NCBI RefSeq assembly: GCF_000380565.1 | Contig: NZ_AQYJ01000024.1 | Coordinates: 62,001-126,000 of the forward strand | Length of the DNA stretch: 64,000 nucleotides | From: Microbulbifer variabilis ATCC 700307 | GTDB taxonomy: Bacteria; Pseudomonadota; Gammaproteobacteria; Pseudomonadales; Cellvibrionaceae | Direction of reading: 5' to 3' | Shown here: positions 16,881 to 24,886 of the stretch, in pieces | Numbering within the stretch: position 1 is the first letter of the stretch | How the letters are laid out: each line of letters opens with the position of its first letter | Made by a program: the position numbers and the translations under genes | Notes under the pieces: generated by a model | Seen by the model: the letters and a program-made list of their open reading frames with translations, nothing else | Told to the model about the DNA's origin: nothing | The model's database searches: none

Positions 16881-19724
16881 ATGAAAGAATTTGGCTTGGC
16901 TGCTCTGGCAGCCCTGGGTCTTCCACTGATGGCTGAAGAGGTCCAGGCCAACGACCTCATAATCTCGGAATATATCGAGGGCAGCGGCAATAACAAGGCA
17001 CTGGAAATCTATAACGGTACCGGAGCGGCTGTAGATCTGGGTAATTACTCGATACAGCTTTTTTTCAATGGTTCCGATTCTGCCGCTGTAAATATCACAC
17101 TCTCTGGAACCCTGGGTGATGATGAAGTGTTTGTTCTCGCTCACGGCAGCTCTGATGCAGCCATGCTGGATGTGGCCGACCAGATTTATAGCGGTGGCCT
17201 GTTCAATGGTGACGATGCGGTAGCACTTGCTGGCCCTAACGGTTTCGTCGATGTAATCGGTCAAATTGGTACTGACCCCGGTAGCCAGTGGGGCAATAGC
17301 AGTGTCGGTACCCAGAATCAGACTCTGATACGCAACCTGGATGTGGTCAGTGGTCGTACCGATGGCAATAGTGCGTTCAATCCCGCCCAGGAGTGGTCCA
17401 GTGTTGGCCAGAATAACTTCGGCCACCTGGGTTGGCATATTGAGGGTGATACAGGCGGTGGCGATGGCAGCGGTGGAATCGAGTTAGGTGCCTGTGGTGA
17501 TACAGCGACACTAATCAGCCAGATACAGGGTGAGGGGTTCGCAAGTTCGCTGGAGGGTGAACGCCACGAAATTGAAGCCGTAGTGGTTGGCAATTTCCAA
17601 GATTCCAATACCGGCCTTGCCGGCTTCTTCCTGCAGGAAGAGGATGGTGATCAGGATGGCCAGGACTCGACTTCTGAAGGTCTGTTTATTCACGATAATG
17701 CTTTCGGGGTGGATGTTCAGGTTGGAGATCTGGTACGGGTTGGCGGTATTGTTGATGAGTTTTACGATTTTACCGAGCTGAATCAGGTGGACGGCGTTAG
17801 CGTTTGTGGTAGCGGTTACGAGGTAACGGCTGCCAATGTGCAGATGCCATTTAACTCAGCCCAAGAGCAGGAGCAGCTCGAGGGTATGCTGGTAAAATTC
17901 CCGCAAAGCCTGACAGTCAATGGTCACTACAACCTGGGCCGTTATGGTGAGATTGTTCTTTCCAGCGGCAGACTTTACATCCCTACCCACAATAATGCTC
18001 CCGGCTCAGCGGCTATTGCCCAGGCAGCGGCCAACGAGCTCAATCAAATTATTCTGGATGATGGCTCCACCGTACAAAACCCTGAAGAAATGCCTTATCC
18101 GGCACCGGGTTTGAGCGCATACAACACGCTGCGCAGTGGCGATACTCTGGAAGAACTTACCGGCGTGATGGCTTATGGGTTTGGTGCCTATCGAGTACAC
18201 CCGGTTGAGATACCGCAGTTCTCTCCCATAAACCTGCGTGAGGAAGCTCCTGTACTGCCTGGTGAAGGCAGTTTGCGTATTGCCAGTTTTAATGTGCTGA
18301 ATTACTTCAATGGCGATGGCAGCGGAGGCGGCTTCCCCACAGCTCGTGGTGCTGACACCCCGGAAGAGTTCGAGCGCCAGAGAGATAAAATTATTTCTGC
18401 AATCCTGCGTATGGATGCCGATGTCATTGGCCTGATGGAAATTGAGAATGATGGCTACGGTAGTGACAGTGCAATCCAGGACTTGGTCAATGGATTGAAC
18501 AGCGCAGGCTCAGGGCAGAGCTACCAGTTTGTAAATCCGGAGCTCCCACAGCTCGGCGACGATGAAATTGCCGTAGGTATGATCTACCGCAGCGACCGTG
18601 TTATGCCGATCGGCAGTGCTGTCACACTGCAGGATTATCCCTTCGACGATGGTAATCGCCAACCGCTGTTACAGGCATTTGCTGAGATTTCCTCCGGTGA
18701 GCGTCTTGTCGTGGTTGTGAACCACTTTAAATCCAAGGGCAGTTGCCCCAGTGATGGCAGCCTAAACAGCGATCAGGGGGATGGACAGGGCTGCTGGAAC
18801 TCCCTACGCACTCTGGCTGCGGATGCCTTGGCTGGCTGGATCGATAGAGACCCTGCAGGAACTGGCATCGATCGCGTGCTGGTATTGGGTGATCTCAACA
18901 GCTACGCCATGGAAAACCCCATTACCGCGCTTAAGGGTGCAGGTTATACCGATCTGCTGGAATGGTACGGAGCAGGCGAAGCTTATTCCTATGTGTATGA
19001 CGGCCAGTCCGGTTACCTGGATCATGCTCTTGCCAGCGCTTCCCTGGCTCCACTGGTAACTGCCACAGTGGATTGGCATATCAATGCCGATGAGCCGCGT
19101 GCGCTGGATTACAACACCGAATATAAAAGCGTAGAGCAGCAGGAAAATCTGTACTCCGCGGGGCCTTACCGAGCATCGGATCACGACCCTTTAATCGTTG
19201 AGCTGGACCTGGGTGCAGACAACCTGGTCCCCACGGCTGAATTTAGCTGGGCGTCTGAGGGTCTTATATTCCACTTTATCGACAACAGTAGCGATGAAGA
19301 TGGGAACCTGGTGAGCTGGTCTTGGGACTTTGGTGATGGTGCGAGAAGCACAGAGCAAAACCCCAGCCACAGTTTCGATATCCCAGGTAGTTACTTGGTA
19401 CGTTTGCAGGTAAAAGATGATCGTGGTGCGATATCCACTATTGAGAAAATTATTGAAGTGAAAGATGACGTTGCCTCTCTGCAAGCGAATTTTAAATTAC
19501 ATCGCTTTTTTCGCTGGGTATGGGTAGAAGATCGCAGTCAATATAATGGCGATAACAAACTTCAATATCAGTGGAATTTTGGTGATGGCGTACAACGTAG
19601 TGGACGCTGGGCGTTACACCGTTACTCTCAAACTGGAAATTACGAAATTACCCTCACAGTGAGTGATGGCGATGGTGCTGAAGATAGCGCCTCTCGTGAA
19701 GTCAAAATTTCCTGGCCACGCTGA
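16881..19724 (+). CDS. ExeM/NucH-like extracellular nuclease with lamin-tail and PKD domains
   Basis: About 947 residues. The start at 16881 has GGGAA eight bases upstream and begins a signal peptide (MKEFGLAALAALGLPLMAEEVQA); the longer frame from 16851 is less likely. Domains in order: lamin-tail domain (LIISEYIEGSGNNKALEIYNGTG), an OB-like region (ALQ...GFFLQEEDGDQDGQ), an endonuclease/exonuclease/phosphatase core (RIASFNVLNYF, DVIGLMEIEND, VVNHFKSKGS, LGDLNSYAMENP, GYLDHALAS, ASDHDPLIVEL with the catalytic Glu, Asp, Asn and His), then two PKD domains (SWDFGDGARS and QWNFGDGVQR). It probably degrades extracellular DNA for phosphate, nutrition or biofilm release. A terminator follows at 19844. 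Confidence 0.92.
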   Translation: MKEFGLAALAALGLPLMAEEVQANDLIISEYIEGSGNNKALEIYNGTGAAVDLGNYSIQLFFNGSDSAAVNITLSGTLGDDEVFVLAHGSSDAAMLDVADQIYSGGLFNGDDAVALAGPNGFVDVIGQIGTDPGSQWGNSSVGTQNQTLIRNLDVVSGRTDGNSAFNPAQEWSSVGQNNFGHLGWHIEGDTGGGDGSGGIELGACGDTATLISQIQGEGFASSLEGERHEIEAVVVGNFQDSNTGLAGFFLQEEDGDQDGQDSTSEGLFIHDNAFGVDVQVGDLVRVGGIVDEFYDFTELNQVDGVSVCGSGYEVTAANVQMPFNSAQEQEQLEGMLVKFPQSLTVNGHYNLGRYGEIVLSSGRLYIPTHNNAPGSAAIAQAAANELNQIILDDGSTVQNPEEMPYPAPGLSAYNTLRSGDTLEELTGVMAYGFGAYRVHPVEIPQFSPINLREEAPVLPGEGSLRIASFNVLNYFNGDGSGGGFPTARGADTPEEFERQRDKIISAILRMDADVIGLMEIENDGYGSDSAIQDLVNGLNSAGSGQSYQFVNPELPQLGDDEIAVGMIYRSDRVMPIGSAVTLQDYPFDDGNRQPLLQAFAEISSGERLVVVVNHFKSKGSCPSDGSLNSDQGDGQGCWNSLRTLAADALAGWIDRDPAGTGIDRVLVLGDLNSYAMENPITALKGAGYTDLLEWYGAGEAYSYVYDGQSGYLDHALASASLAPLVTATVDWHINADEPRALDYNTEYKSVEQQENLYSAGPYRASDHDPLIVELDLGADNLVPTAEFSWASEGLIFHFIDNSSDEDGNLVSWSWDFGDGARSTEQNPSHSFDIPGSYLVRLQVKDDRGAISTIEKIIEVKDDVASLQANFKLHRFFRWVWVEDRSQYNGDNKLQYQWNFGDGVQRSGRWALHRYSQTGNYEITLTVSDGDGAEDSASREVKISWPR

Positions 19725-19843
19725 TATATATCAATTTTTGATTAATAATAAATATTCTGGTTGTCCTGGCGATGGGGTTATCAGCTCCCTGTCGTCGCTT
19801 CTCCAGGATTCTTGAAGTTGATAGCTTTTCCCTAGAAGCGAAT

Positions 19844-19874
19844 GGCCGCACCCTGGTGGTGCGGTCCTTTTTAT
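19844..19874 (+). terminator. Rho-independent terminator of nuclease gene
   Basis: GGCCGCACC pairs with GGTGCGGTCC around a CTGGT loop and is followed by TTTTTATTT. It lies about 120 bases after the nuclease stop codon. Confidence 0.85.
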
Positions 19875-19999
19875 TTCGCTCCCCTCAAAAAATTAATCAC
19901 TCTTAATAAATTTTTAAGCTCCTGGATTTCTGCGCCCCGAAAGAACGGCCATACTTGAGTCTGTTCATACCAATTGGATTGCAGGGGGGAGTCCCTTCT

Positions 20000-20374
20000 A
20001 TGTCACGTACATTTGAAAGTCTTGTGGGATTAAGTCTGGAGTGGACTGGCACCCATTACTCCGAAGGGGGAGATTTTCCCGATTTATCCACTCATATTGT
20101 CAGTTATGAAACCGAGTCCAGTTGTTATGTTACTGCGGGGGGCAAACTGGTCGGCAAAGCCAGTTATTCGTATGCACCAATGGGAGTACGCATGGCAGCA
20201 CTGGTTTATCGTCCGGATATCTACCAGGGACGAAGTGGAGTTGTTCTTTACGCCATGTTGGATTTTGATCTGATGATGGATCGCGCAGTTATTATGCATA
20301 ATGACCAACCCCTGGCGGTGGCCAATGGCAGTTTCCGAGTTGTGGACACGCCAGATAAGCCCATCACGGATTAG
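20000..20374 (+). CDS. Hypothetical protein, possibly MoaF/calycin-like beta barrel
   Basis: 124 residues from the ATG at 20000, which has AGGGGGGA ten bases upstream; the open frame from 19955 includes unlikely residues. There is no signal peptide. The sequence alternates short beta strands (LEWTGTHYSEGG, HIVSYETESSCYVTAGGKLVGKASYSYAP, MAALVYRPDIYQGRSGVVLYAMLDFD), like small calycin-type barrels such as MoaF-related proteins. No binding residue supports that, so the call stays open. The VOC gene follows 35 bases downstream on the same strand, so they probably share a transcript. Confidence 0.6.
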   Translation: MSRTFESLVGLSLEWTGTHYSEGGDFPDLSTHIVSYETESSCYVTAGGKLVGKASYSYAPMGVRMAALVYRPDIYQGRSGVVLYAMLDFDLMMDRAVIMHNDQPLAVANGSFRVVDTPDKPITD

Positions 20375-20409
20375 GATGTCATTTAATTAGAATACCGGGA
20401 GAAGGTTAT

Positions 20410-20775
20410 ATGGATAATCACGAAAAGATTAATTATGTAGAGTTCCCATCGAAGGATCTGGAAAAGACCAAGGCTTTCTTTTCTGAAGCTTTTGGCTGGG
20501 AATTTACGGATTACGGCCCCGAGTATTCTGCTTTTTCTGGTGCAGGGTTGGATGGTGGTTTTTTTCAGGCGAATCTGCACAGTTCAACAGTCAACGGTGC
20601 AGCGCTGGTAGTGTTATATAGTTCTGACCTAGAGGATACCTTACAAAAAGTCGAGAGCTGCGGTGCCAAAGTAATAAAACCTATTTTTTCCTTTCCTGGA
20701 GGTCGGCGCTTTCACTTTGCCGAGCCCTGCGGTAATGAATTTGCAGTTTGGTCAGATACAGGATTACAAAAGTAA
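20410..20775 (+). CDS. VOC-family (glyoxalase/bleomycin-resistance fold) protein
   Basis: 121 residues with paired beta-alpha-beta-beta-beta units: INYVEFPSKDLEKTKAFFSEAFGWEF, then VVLYSSDLEDTLQKVESCGAKVIKPIFSFPGGRRFHFAEPCGNEFAVWS. Members bind a metal or a small ligand; this group (often annotated as glyoxalase-like) has no defined substrate. It lies in a short transcript with the gene at 20000 and ends just before a strong bidirectional terminator. Confidence 0.88.
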   Translation: MDNHEKINYVEFPSKDLEKTKAFFSEAFGWEFTDYGPEYSAFSGAGLDGGFFQANLHSSTVNGAALVVLYSSDLEDTLQKVESCGAKVIKPIFSFPGGRRFHFAEPCGNEFAVWSDTGLQK

Positions 20776-20794
20776 TTTTTCCAGCTGCGCCAAT

Positions 20795-20827
20795 AAAAAA
20801 CCCCCGGTTTTATTCGGGGGCTTTTTT
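20795..20827. terminator. Bidirectional terminator
   Basis: AAAAAACCCCCG pairs with CGGGGGCTTTTTT around a short T-rich loop, between the rightward VOC gene and the leftward phosphofructokinase gene. Confidence 0.92.
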
Positions 20828-20852
20828 GAACCAGGGCTAAAGAGTTTTTAGA

Positions 20853-22115
20853 TTACGCTTTAAACTCAGTGTCCAGCTTCTTTTCCACCAGCTGCTTTTT
20901 CAGTTTTGTGTACTGGGGGATGCCGTTTTTGTAGGGGGGGTAATCCTCACCCTGGATCAGCGGCAGCAGGTACTTGCGTCCCGCTTCAGTGATACCGAAG
21001 CCGTCTTCGCTGATATATTCTTCAGGCATGAATTTTTCCACGTTGGCCACTTCAGACAGCGGCGCTTCCGCGATAGACCAGCTGTACTCTTCACCTTCTG
21101 CACGGATAATTGCCGGCATAATCGCGTTCTTGCCGGCTACCGCCATTTCTACAGCGGCGCGACCAACGGCGTAGGCCTGCTCCACATCGGTGGCGGAGGC
21201 GATATGGCGGGCAGCGCGCTGCAGGTAGTCGGCCAGTGCCCAGTGATATTTCAGGCCCAGTTCGCTCTTGATCATATTGGCAAGAGTCGGGGCTACACCG
21301 CCCAATTGCTTGTGGCCAAAAGCATCGGTGGTGCCGGCATCGGCGAGGAAGGTGCCATCTGCGTACTGGGCGCCTTCTGAGGCGACAATAACGCAGTAGC
21401 CTTTTTCATCCACGGTCTTCTGTACTTTGGCGAGAAACTTTTCTTTATCGAAGGCCACTTCCGGGAACAGGATAATATGCGGTGCATCGCCTTCTTCTTC
21501 CTGGGCCAGGGCACCCGCTGCGGCAATCCAGCCTGCGTGGCGGCCCATCACCTCCAGGATAAAGACTTTGGTGGAGGTGGCGCACATGGAGGCGACATCC
21601 ATTGCGGCTTCCTTGGTGGATACCGCTACATATTTGGCCACTGAGCCAAAGCCGGGACAATTGTCGGTCAGCGGCAGGTCGTTATCCACAGTTTTGGGAA
21701 TGTGTACGGCCTGGATTGGGTAGCCCATGGTTTCAGATAGTTGGGATACTTTCAGGCAGGTATCCGCAGAATCTCCGCCGCCGTTATAGAAGAAGTAGCC
21801 GATATCGTGGGCTTTGAACACTTCGATCAGGCGCTCGTATTCCGCGCGGTTTTCTTCCAGGCTTTTCAGCTTGTAACGACAGGAGCCGAAGGCGCCGGAT
21901 GGGGTGTGGCGCAATGCGGCGATGTCTTCCACACTTTCCTGGCTCACGTCGATCAGTTCCTCGCGCAGTGCGCCGAGGATGCCGTTCAGCCCCGCGTAGA
22001 CTTTGCCAATCTTGTCCTGGTTTTCACGGGCAGCTTCTATTACGCCGCAGGCGGATGCGTTGATCACGGCAGTCACACCACCGGACTGTGCGTAAAAGGC
22101 GTTCTTCTTCGACAT
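20853..22115 (-). CDS. pfp: Pyrophosphate-dependent 6-phosphofructokinase
   Basis: 420 residues from the ATG at 22115, which has CAGGA six bases upstream; the open frame to 22187 is not family-like. The enzyme phosphorylates fructose-6-phosphate, reversibly, using PPi. The two determinants of PPi rather than ATP use are visible: Asp115 in NGGGDSADT (in place of the second Gly of the ATP-type GGDGS) and Lys141 in PKTVDND (in place of Gly in PGTIDND). Asp144 is the catalytic base. EVMGRHAGWIAAAGAL and PHIILFPEVAF bind the sugar phosphate. Long-standing reports link this PFK type to methanotrophs, actinomycetes and some marine gammaproteobacteria. PPi from biosynthesis could drive glycolysis or gluconeogenesis here. 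Confidence 0.92.
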   Translation of the reverse strand: MSKKNAFYAQSGGVTAVINASACGVIEAARENQDKIGKVYAGLNGILGALREELIDVSQESVEDIAALRHTPSGAFGSCRYKLKSLEENRAEYERLIEVFKAHDIGYFFYNGGGDSADTCLKVSQLSETMGYPIQAVHIPKTVDNDLPLTDNCPGFGSVAKYVAVSTKEAAMDVASMCATSTKVFILEVMGRHAGWIAAAGALAQEEEGDAPHIILFPEVAFDKEKFLAKVQKTVDEKGYCVIVASEGAQYADGTFLADAGTTDAFGHKQLGGVAPTLANMIKSELGLKYHWALADYLQRAARHIASATDVEQAYAVGRAAVEMAVAGKNAIMPAIIRAEGEEYSWSIAEAPLSEVANVEKFMPEEYISEDGFGITEAGRKYLLPLIQGEDYPPYKNGIPQYTKLKKQLVEKKLDTEFKA

Positions 22116-22404
22116 GGTTATCCTGTATACGTAGAAATCTAGGGAAGTGTCCCGATCCGGTAATTCTTCCCAGTACTCACTATTCAATTAGCGGTACTAG
22201 TAGGGAATTCCGGGAGCTCGTATCGGGTGTCGGCCATTGTTGGAAAATTCCTACCACCGTACAGGGGATGAGGCCGACCAGTGCGGGGGCGGAGTCTAAT
22301 GGAATAGCGAGTAAATTGCATTGCAAGTGCGGGATTTGGCAATTACTGGCTTGATTTGCCGTGTTAAGCTTGCGCCGCAACCAGCAGGAGTACACATTTC
22401 CGCC

Positions 22405-23793
22405 ATGCATATCCACATATTAGGTATTTGCGGCACATTTATGGGCAGTCTGGCCCAGTTGGCCGTGGCCGAAGGACACCGGGTCACCGGCAGCGATGCG
22501 AACGTCTATCCACCAATGAGCACCCAGTTGCAGCAGGCGGGTATCCAGATCACCGAGGGTTATGACCCGGCACAATTGGAGCCAGCCCCGGATCTGGTCA
22601 TTATTGGTAATGCCATGTCCCGGGGTAATCCCGCAGTAGAGACGGTGTTGGAAAAAGGTTTGCCTTATACCTCTGGCGCCCAGTGGTTATGTGACCACTT
22701 CCTCGGTGGACGCTGGGTGCTGGCAGTATCCGGTACCCATGGCAAAACCACCACTGCCAGTATGCTGGCCTGGATTCTGGAAGCGGCAGATATGCAGCCT
22801 GGATTCCTGATCGGCGGTGTGCCTGGCAATTTCGGTGTGTCGGCACGTATGGGGGAGTCTCCCTTCTTTATTGTGGAAGCGGATGAATACGATACTGCCT
22901 TCTTCGACAAGCGCTCCAAGTTTGTGCATTACCGCCCACGCACAGTGATCATCAATAATCTGGAATTTGATCACGCGGATATCTTTGATGATCTGGCGGC
23001 GATACAACGGCAGTTTCACCACCTGGTACGTACCGTACCGGCCAATGGTCTGATTGTTGCTGCAGCTGAGGAAAATGTTGAACAGGTTCTCGAGCAGGGC
23101 TGTTGGACTGAGGTGCAGCGTTTCGGTGTTGAAGGCCCGCCGGGCATTCGCACGGGAGACTGGTTGGCTCACGATATTGCGGCGGATGGCAGCAGCTTCT
23201 CTGTGCAGCTTGAAGGGGCTGAGGTGGCGCGAGTGGAGTGGGAACTCACTGGTATGCACAATGTGCGCAATGGCCTCGCCGCCATGGCTGCAGCTCGACA
23301 CGTGGGTGTTGTACCGGAATTGAGTGCCGTCGCATTGGGGCGTTTTGAGGGGGTGAAGCGCCGTATGGAGTGCTTGGGTGAAGTGGCAGGCATCCGTGTT
23401 TACGATGATTTTGCCCACCACCCCACAGCAATTGAATCCACCTTAAATGGGCTCAGGGCCAAGGTGGGGGAAGATAAGATCATCGCCCTGATTGAGCCGC
23501 GCTCCAATACTATGCGAATGGGCGTGCACCAGGGCCAGCTGGCAAACTCCTGTAGCGGTGCGGATATGGTGTTGTGGTATCAGCCACAGGGAATGAACTG
23601 GTCTCTGGATGAAGTCACCCACCACTCCCCGGTTCCAGCCAAAGTTTTTGACACCATTGAGGGGGGAGTGGAATCTGCGCTCCAGCTTGCGGGTGAGGGC
23701 AGCCATATTGTAGTGATGAGCAACGGAGGTTTTGGTGGTATCCACCAGCGCCTGATCGGCGCTCTGGAACAGAAATACCATCGCCCAGTCTAG
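22405..23793 (+). CDS. mpl: UDP-N-acetylmuramate:L-alanyl-gamma-D-glutamyl-meso-diaminopimelate ligase
   Basis: Mpl recycles the murein tripeptide by joining it to UDP-MurNAc. It is a Mur ligase: the Rossmann-like N-domain starts HIHILGICGTFMGSLAQLAV, the ATP loop is VSGTHGKTTTASML, and the central domain includes ADEYDTAFFDKRSKFVHYRP, NLEFDHADIF and HNVRNGLAAMAAA. YDDFAHHPTAIESTLNGLR holds the C-domain signature. From the ATG at 22405 it has 462 residues, close to the usual 450-460. AGGAG lies 14 bases upstream, a little far. It starts the leftmost of a run of rightward genes ending at the MMPL exporter. Confidence 0.95.
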   Translation: MHIHILGICGTFMGSLAQLAVAEGHRVTGSDANVYPPMSTQLQQAGIQITEGYDPAQLEPAPDLVIIGNAMSRGNPAVETVLEKGLPYTSGAQWLCDHFLGGRWVLAVSGTHGKTTTASMLAWILEAADMQPGFLIGGVPGNFGVSARMGESPFFIVEADEYDTAFFDKRSKFVHYRPRTVIINNLEFDHADIFDDLAAIQRQFHHLVRTVPANGLIVAAAEENVEQVLEQGCWTEVQRFGVEGPPGIRTGDWLAHDIAADGSSFSVQLEGAEVARVEWELTGMHNVRNGLAAMAAARHVGVVPELSAVALGRFEGVKRRMECLGEVAGIRVYDDFAHHPTAIESTLNGLRAKVGEDKIIALIEPRSNTMRMGVHQGQLANSCSGADMVLWYQPQGMNWSLDEVTHHSPVPAKVFDTIEGGVESALQLAGEGSHIVVMSNGGFGGIHQRLIGALEQKYHRPV

Positions 23794-23851
23794 AAAAGAA
23801 TACCGGTGGGCAACCCCTGGGTTTCCCATCAAGAAACCCGAGGGATTGACC

Positions 23852-24472
23852 TTGCAGCAACCTACTTTTGATAAAACCGTTACCCTGGCCATGACCGGGG
23901 CCTCTGGAGCCCAGTACGGCCTGCGCTTGTTACAGTGCCTGCTCGCCGCTAACGTGCGTGTCTGGTTGTTATTGTCTGATGCGGCTCAGGTGGTAATCAA
24001 TACGGAAACAGACCTGCAGCTGCCCGAGGGTGATGATGATATCCTGCAGGGCTTTCTTGCCGATCGCTTTGCGGCAAAGGAGGGGCAGCTGACCCTGTTC
24101 GGTAAACGGGACTGGTTCTCTCCTGTGGCCTCAGGCACAGGAGCGCCGGCAAGTATGGTGGTTTGTCCAGCCAGCGGCGGCACTCTGTCAGCAGTGGCCT
24201 GTGGAGCCTCCAACAATCTGATTGAGCGAGCTGCTGATGTAGCCCTGAAGGAGCGCCGCCAGCTGATATTGGTTCCACGCGAAGCACCTTACTCGGAGAT
24301 TCATCTCGAAAATATGCTCAAACTCACTCGTATGGGCGCGATGATTCTGCCCGCCAGCCCCGGTTTTTATCAAAAGCCGAGCACAGTTGAGGATATTGTC
24401 GACTTTGTGGTGGCACGACTACTAGACCAGCTGGGGGTAGAACAAAAGCTGCTTCCGCATTGGGGAGAGTAG
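23852..24472 (+). CDS. ubiX: Flavin prenyltransferase
   Basis: 206 residues of the UbiX/PAD1 flavoprotein fold. LAMTGASGAQYGLRLLQ binds FMN, and SPVASGTGAPASMVVCPASGGTLSAVACGASNNLIERAADVALKERRQLILVPREAPYSEIHLENMLKL covers the prenyl-phosphate site. The enzyme makes the prenylated FMN cofactor used by UbiD in ubiquinone synthesis. The start is TTG at 23852 (AGGGA six bases upstream); a TTG at 23846 is an alternative. It follows mpl by 58 bases and precedes a SelW-like gene by 20 bases. Confidence 0.95.
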   Translation: MQQPTFDKTVTLAMTGASGAQYGLRLLQCLLAANVRVWLLLSDAAQVVINTETDLQLPEGDDDILQGFLADRFAAKEGQLTLFGKRDWFSPVASGTGAPASMVVCPASGGTLSAVACGASNNLIERAADVALKERRQLILVPREAPYSEIHLENMLKLTRMGAMILPASPGFYQKPSTVEDIVDFVVARLLDQLGVEQKLLPHWGE

Positions 24473-24492
24473 ACTGGAGGGAGGCTAGAACC

Positions 24493-24768
24493 GTGAAACC
24501 GAGCATCACGATTCATTACTGTGTGCAGTGCAACTGGATGCTGCGAGCCACCTGGATGGCCCAGGAACTACTGTATACCTTTGCCGATGACCTCCAACAG
24601 GTTGCATTACAACCCGGAACTGGAGGAGTATTTGAAATCCGTATTGGTGAAAATTTGATCTGGGAGCGCAAGCGTGATGGCGGCTTTCCCGGAGCAAAAG
24701 AACTCAAACGGCGCGTTCGGGACTTGCTGTTTCCCGAGCGCGATCTGGGACATATCGATACTCCCTGA
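24493..24768 (+). CDS. SelT/SelW/SelH-type thioredoxin-like protein
   Basis: 91 residues from the GTG at 24493, with GGAGGGAGG upstream. ITIHYCVQCNWMLRATWMAQELL has the Cys-x-x-Cys at the start of a thioredoxin-like domain (Cys in place of selenocysteine). VALQPGTGGVFEIRIGENLIWERKRDGGFPGAKELKRRVRDLL is the rest of the Rdx family fold. These proteins are thought to do thiol redox chemistry, but the partner is unknown. Closely spaced after ubiX. Confidence 0.86.
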   Translation: MKPSITIHYCVQCNWMLRATWMAQELLYTFADDLQQVALQPGTGGVFEIRIGENLIWERKRDGGFPGAKELKRRVRDLLFPERDLGHIDTP

Positions 24769-24886
24769 AAATATTTCCAATAGCGCCGTGATATTGCAAA
24801 TTTTATATTTGCGTATTCACCGCCAGGGCGATCAAAATATGCGCCGCATCGCGGCCCACTGATTTATTGGATATAAGCGGAAATTT

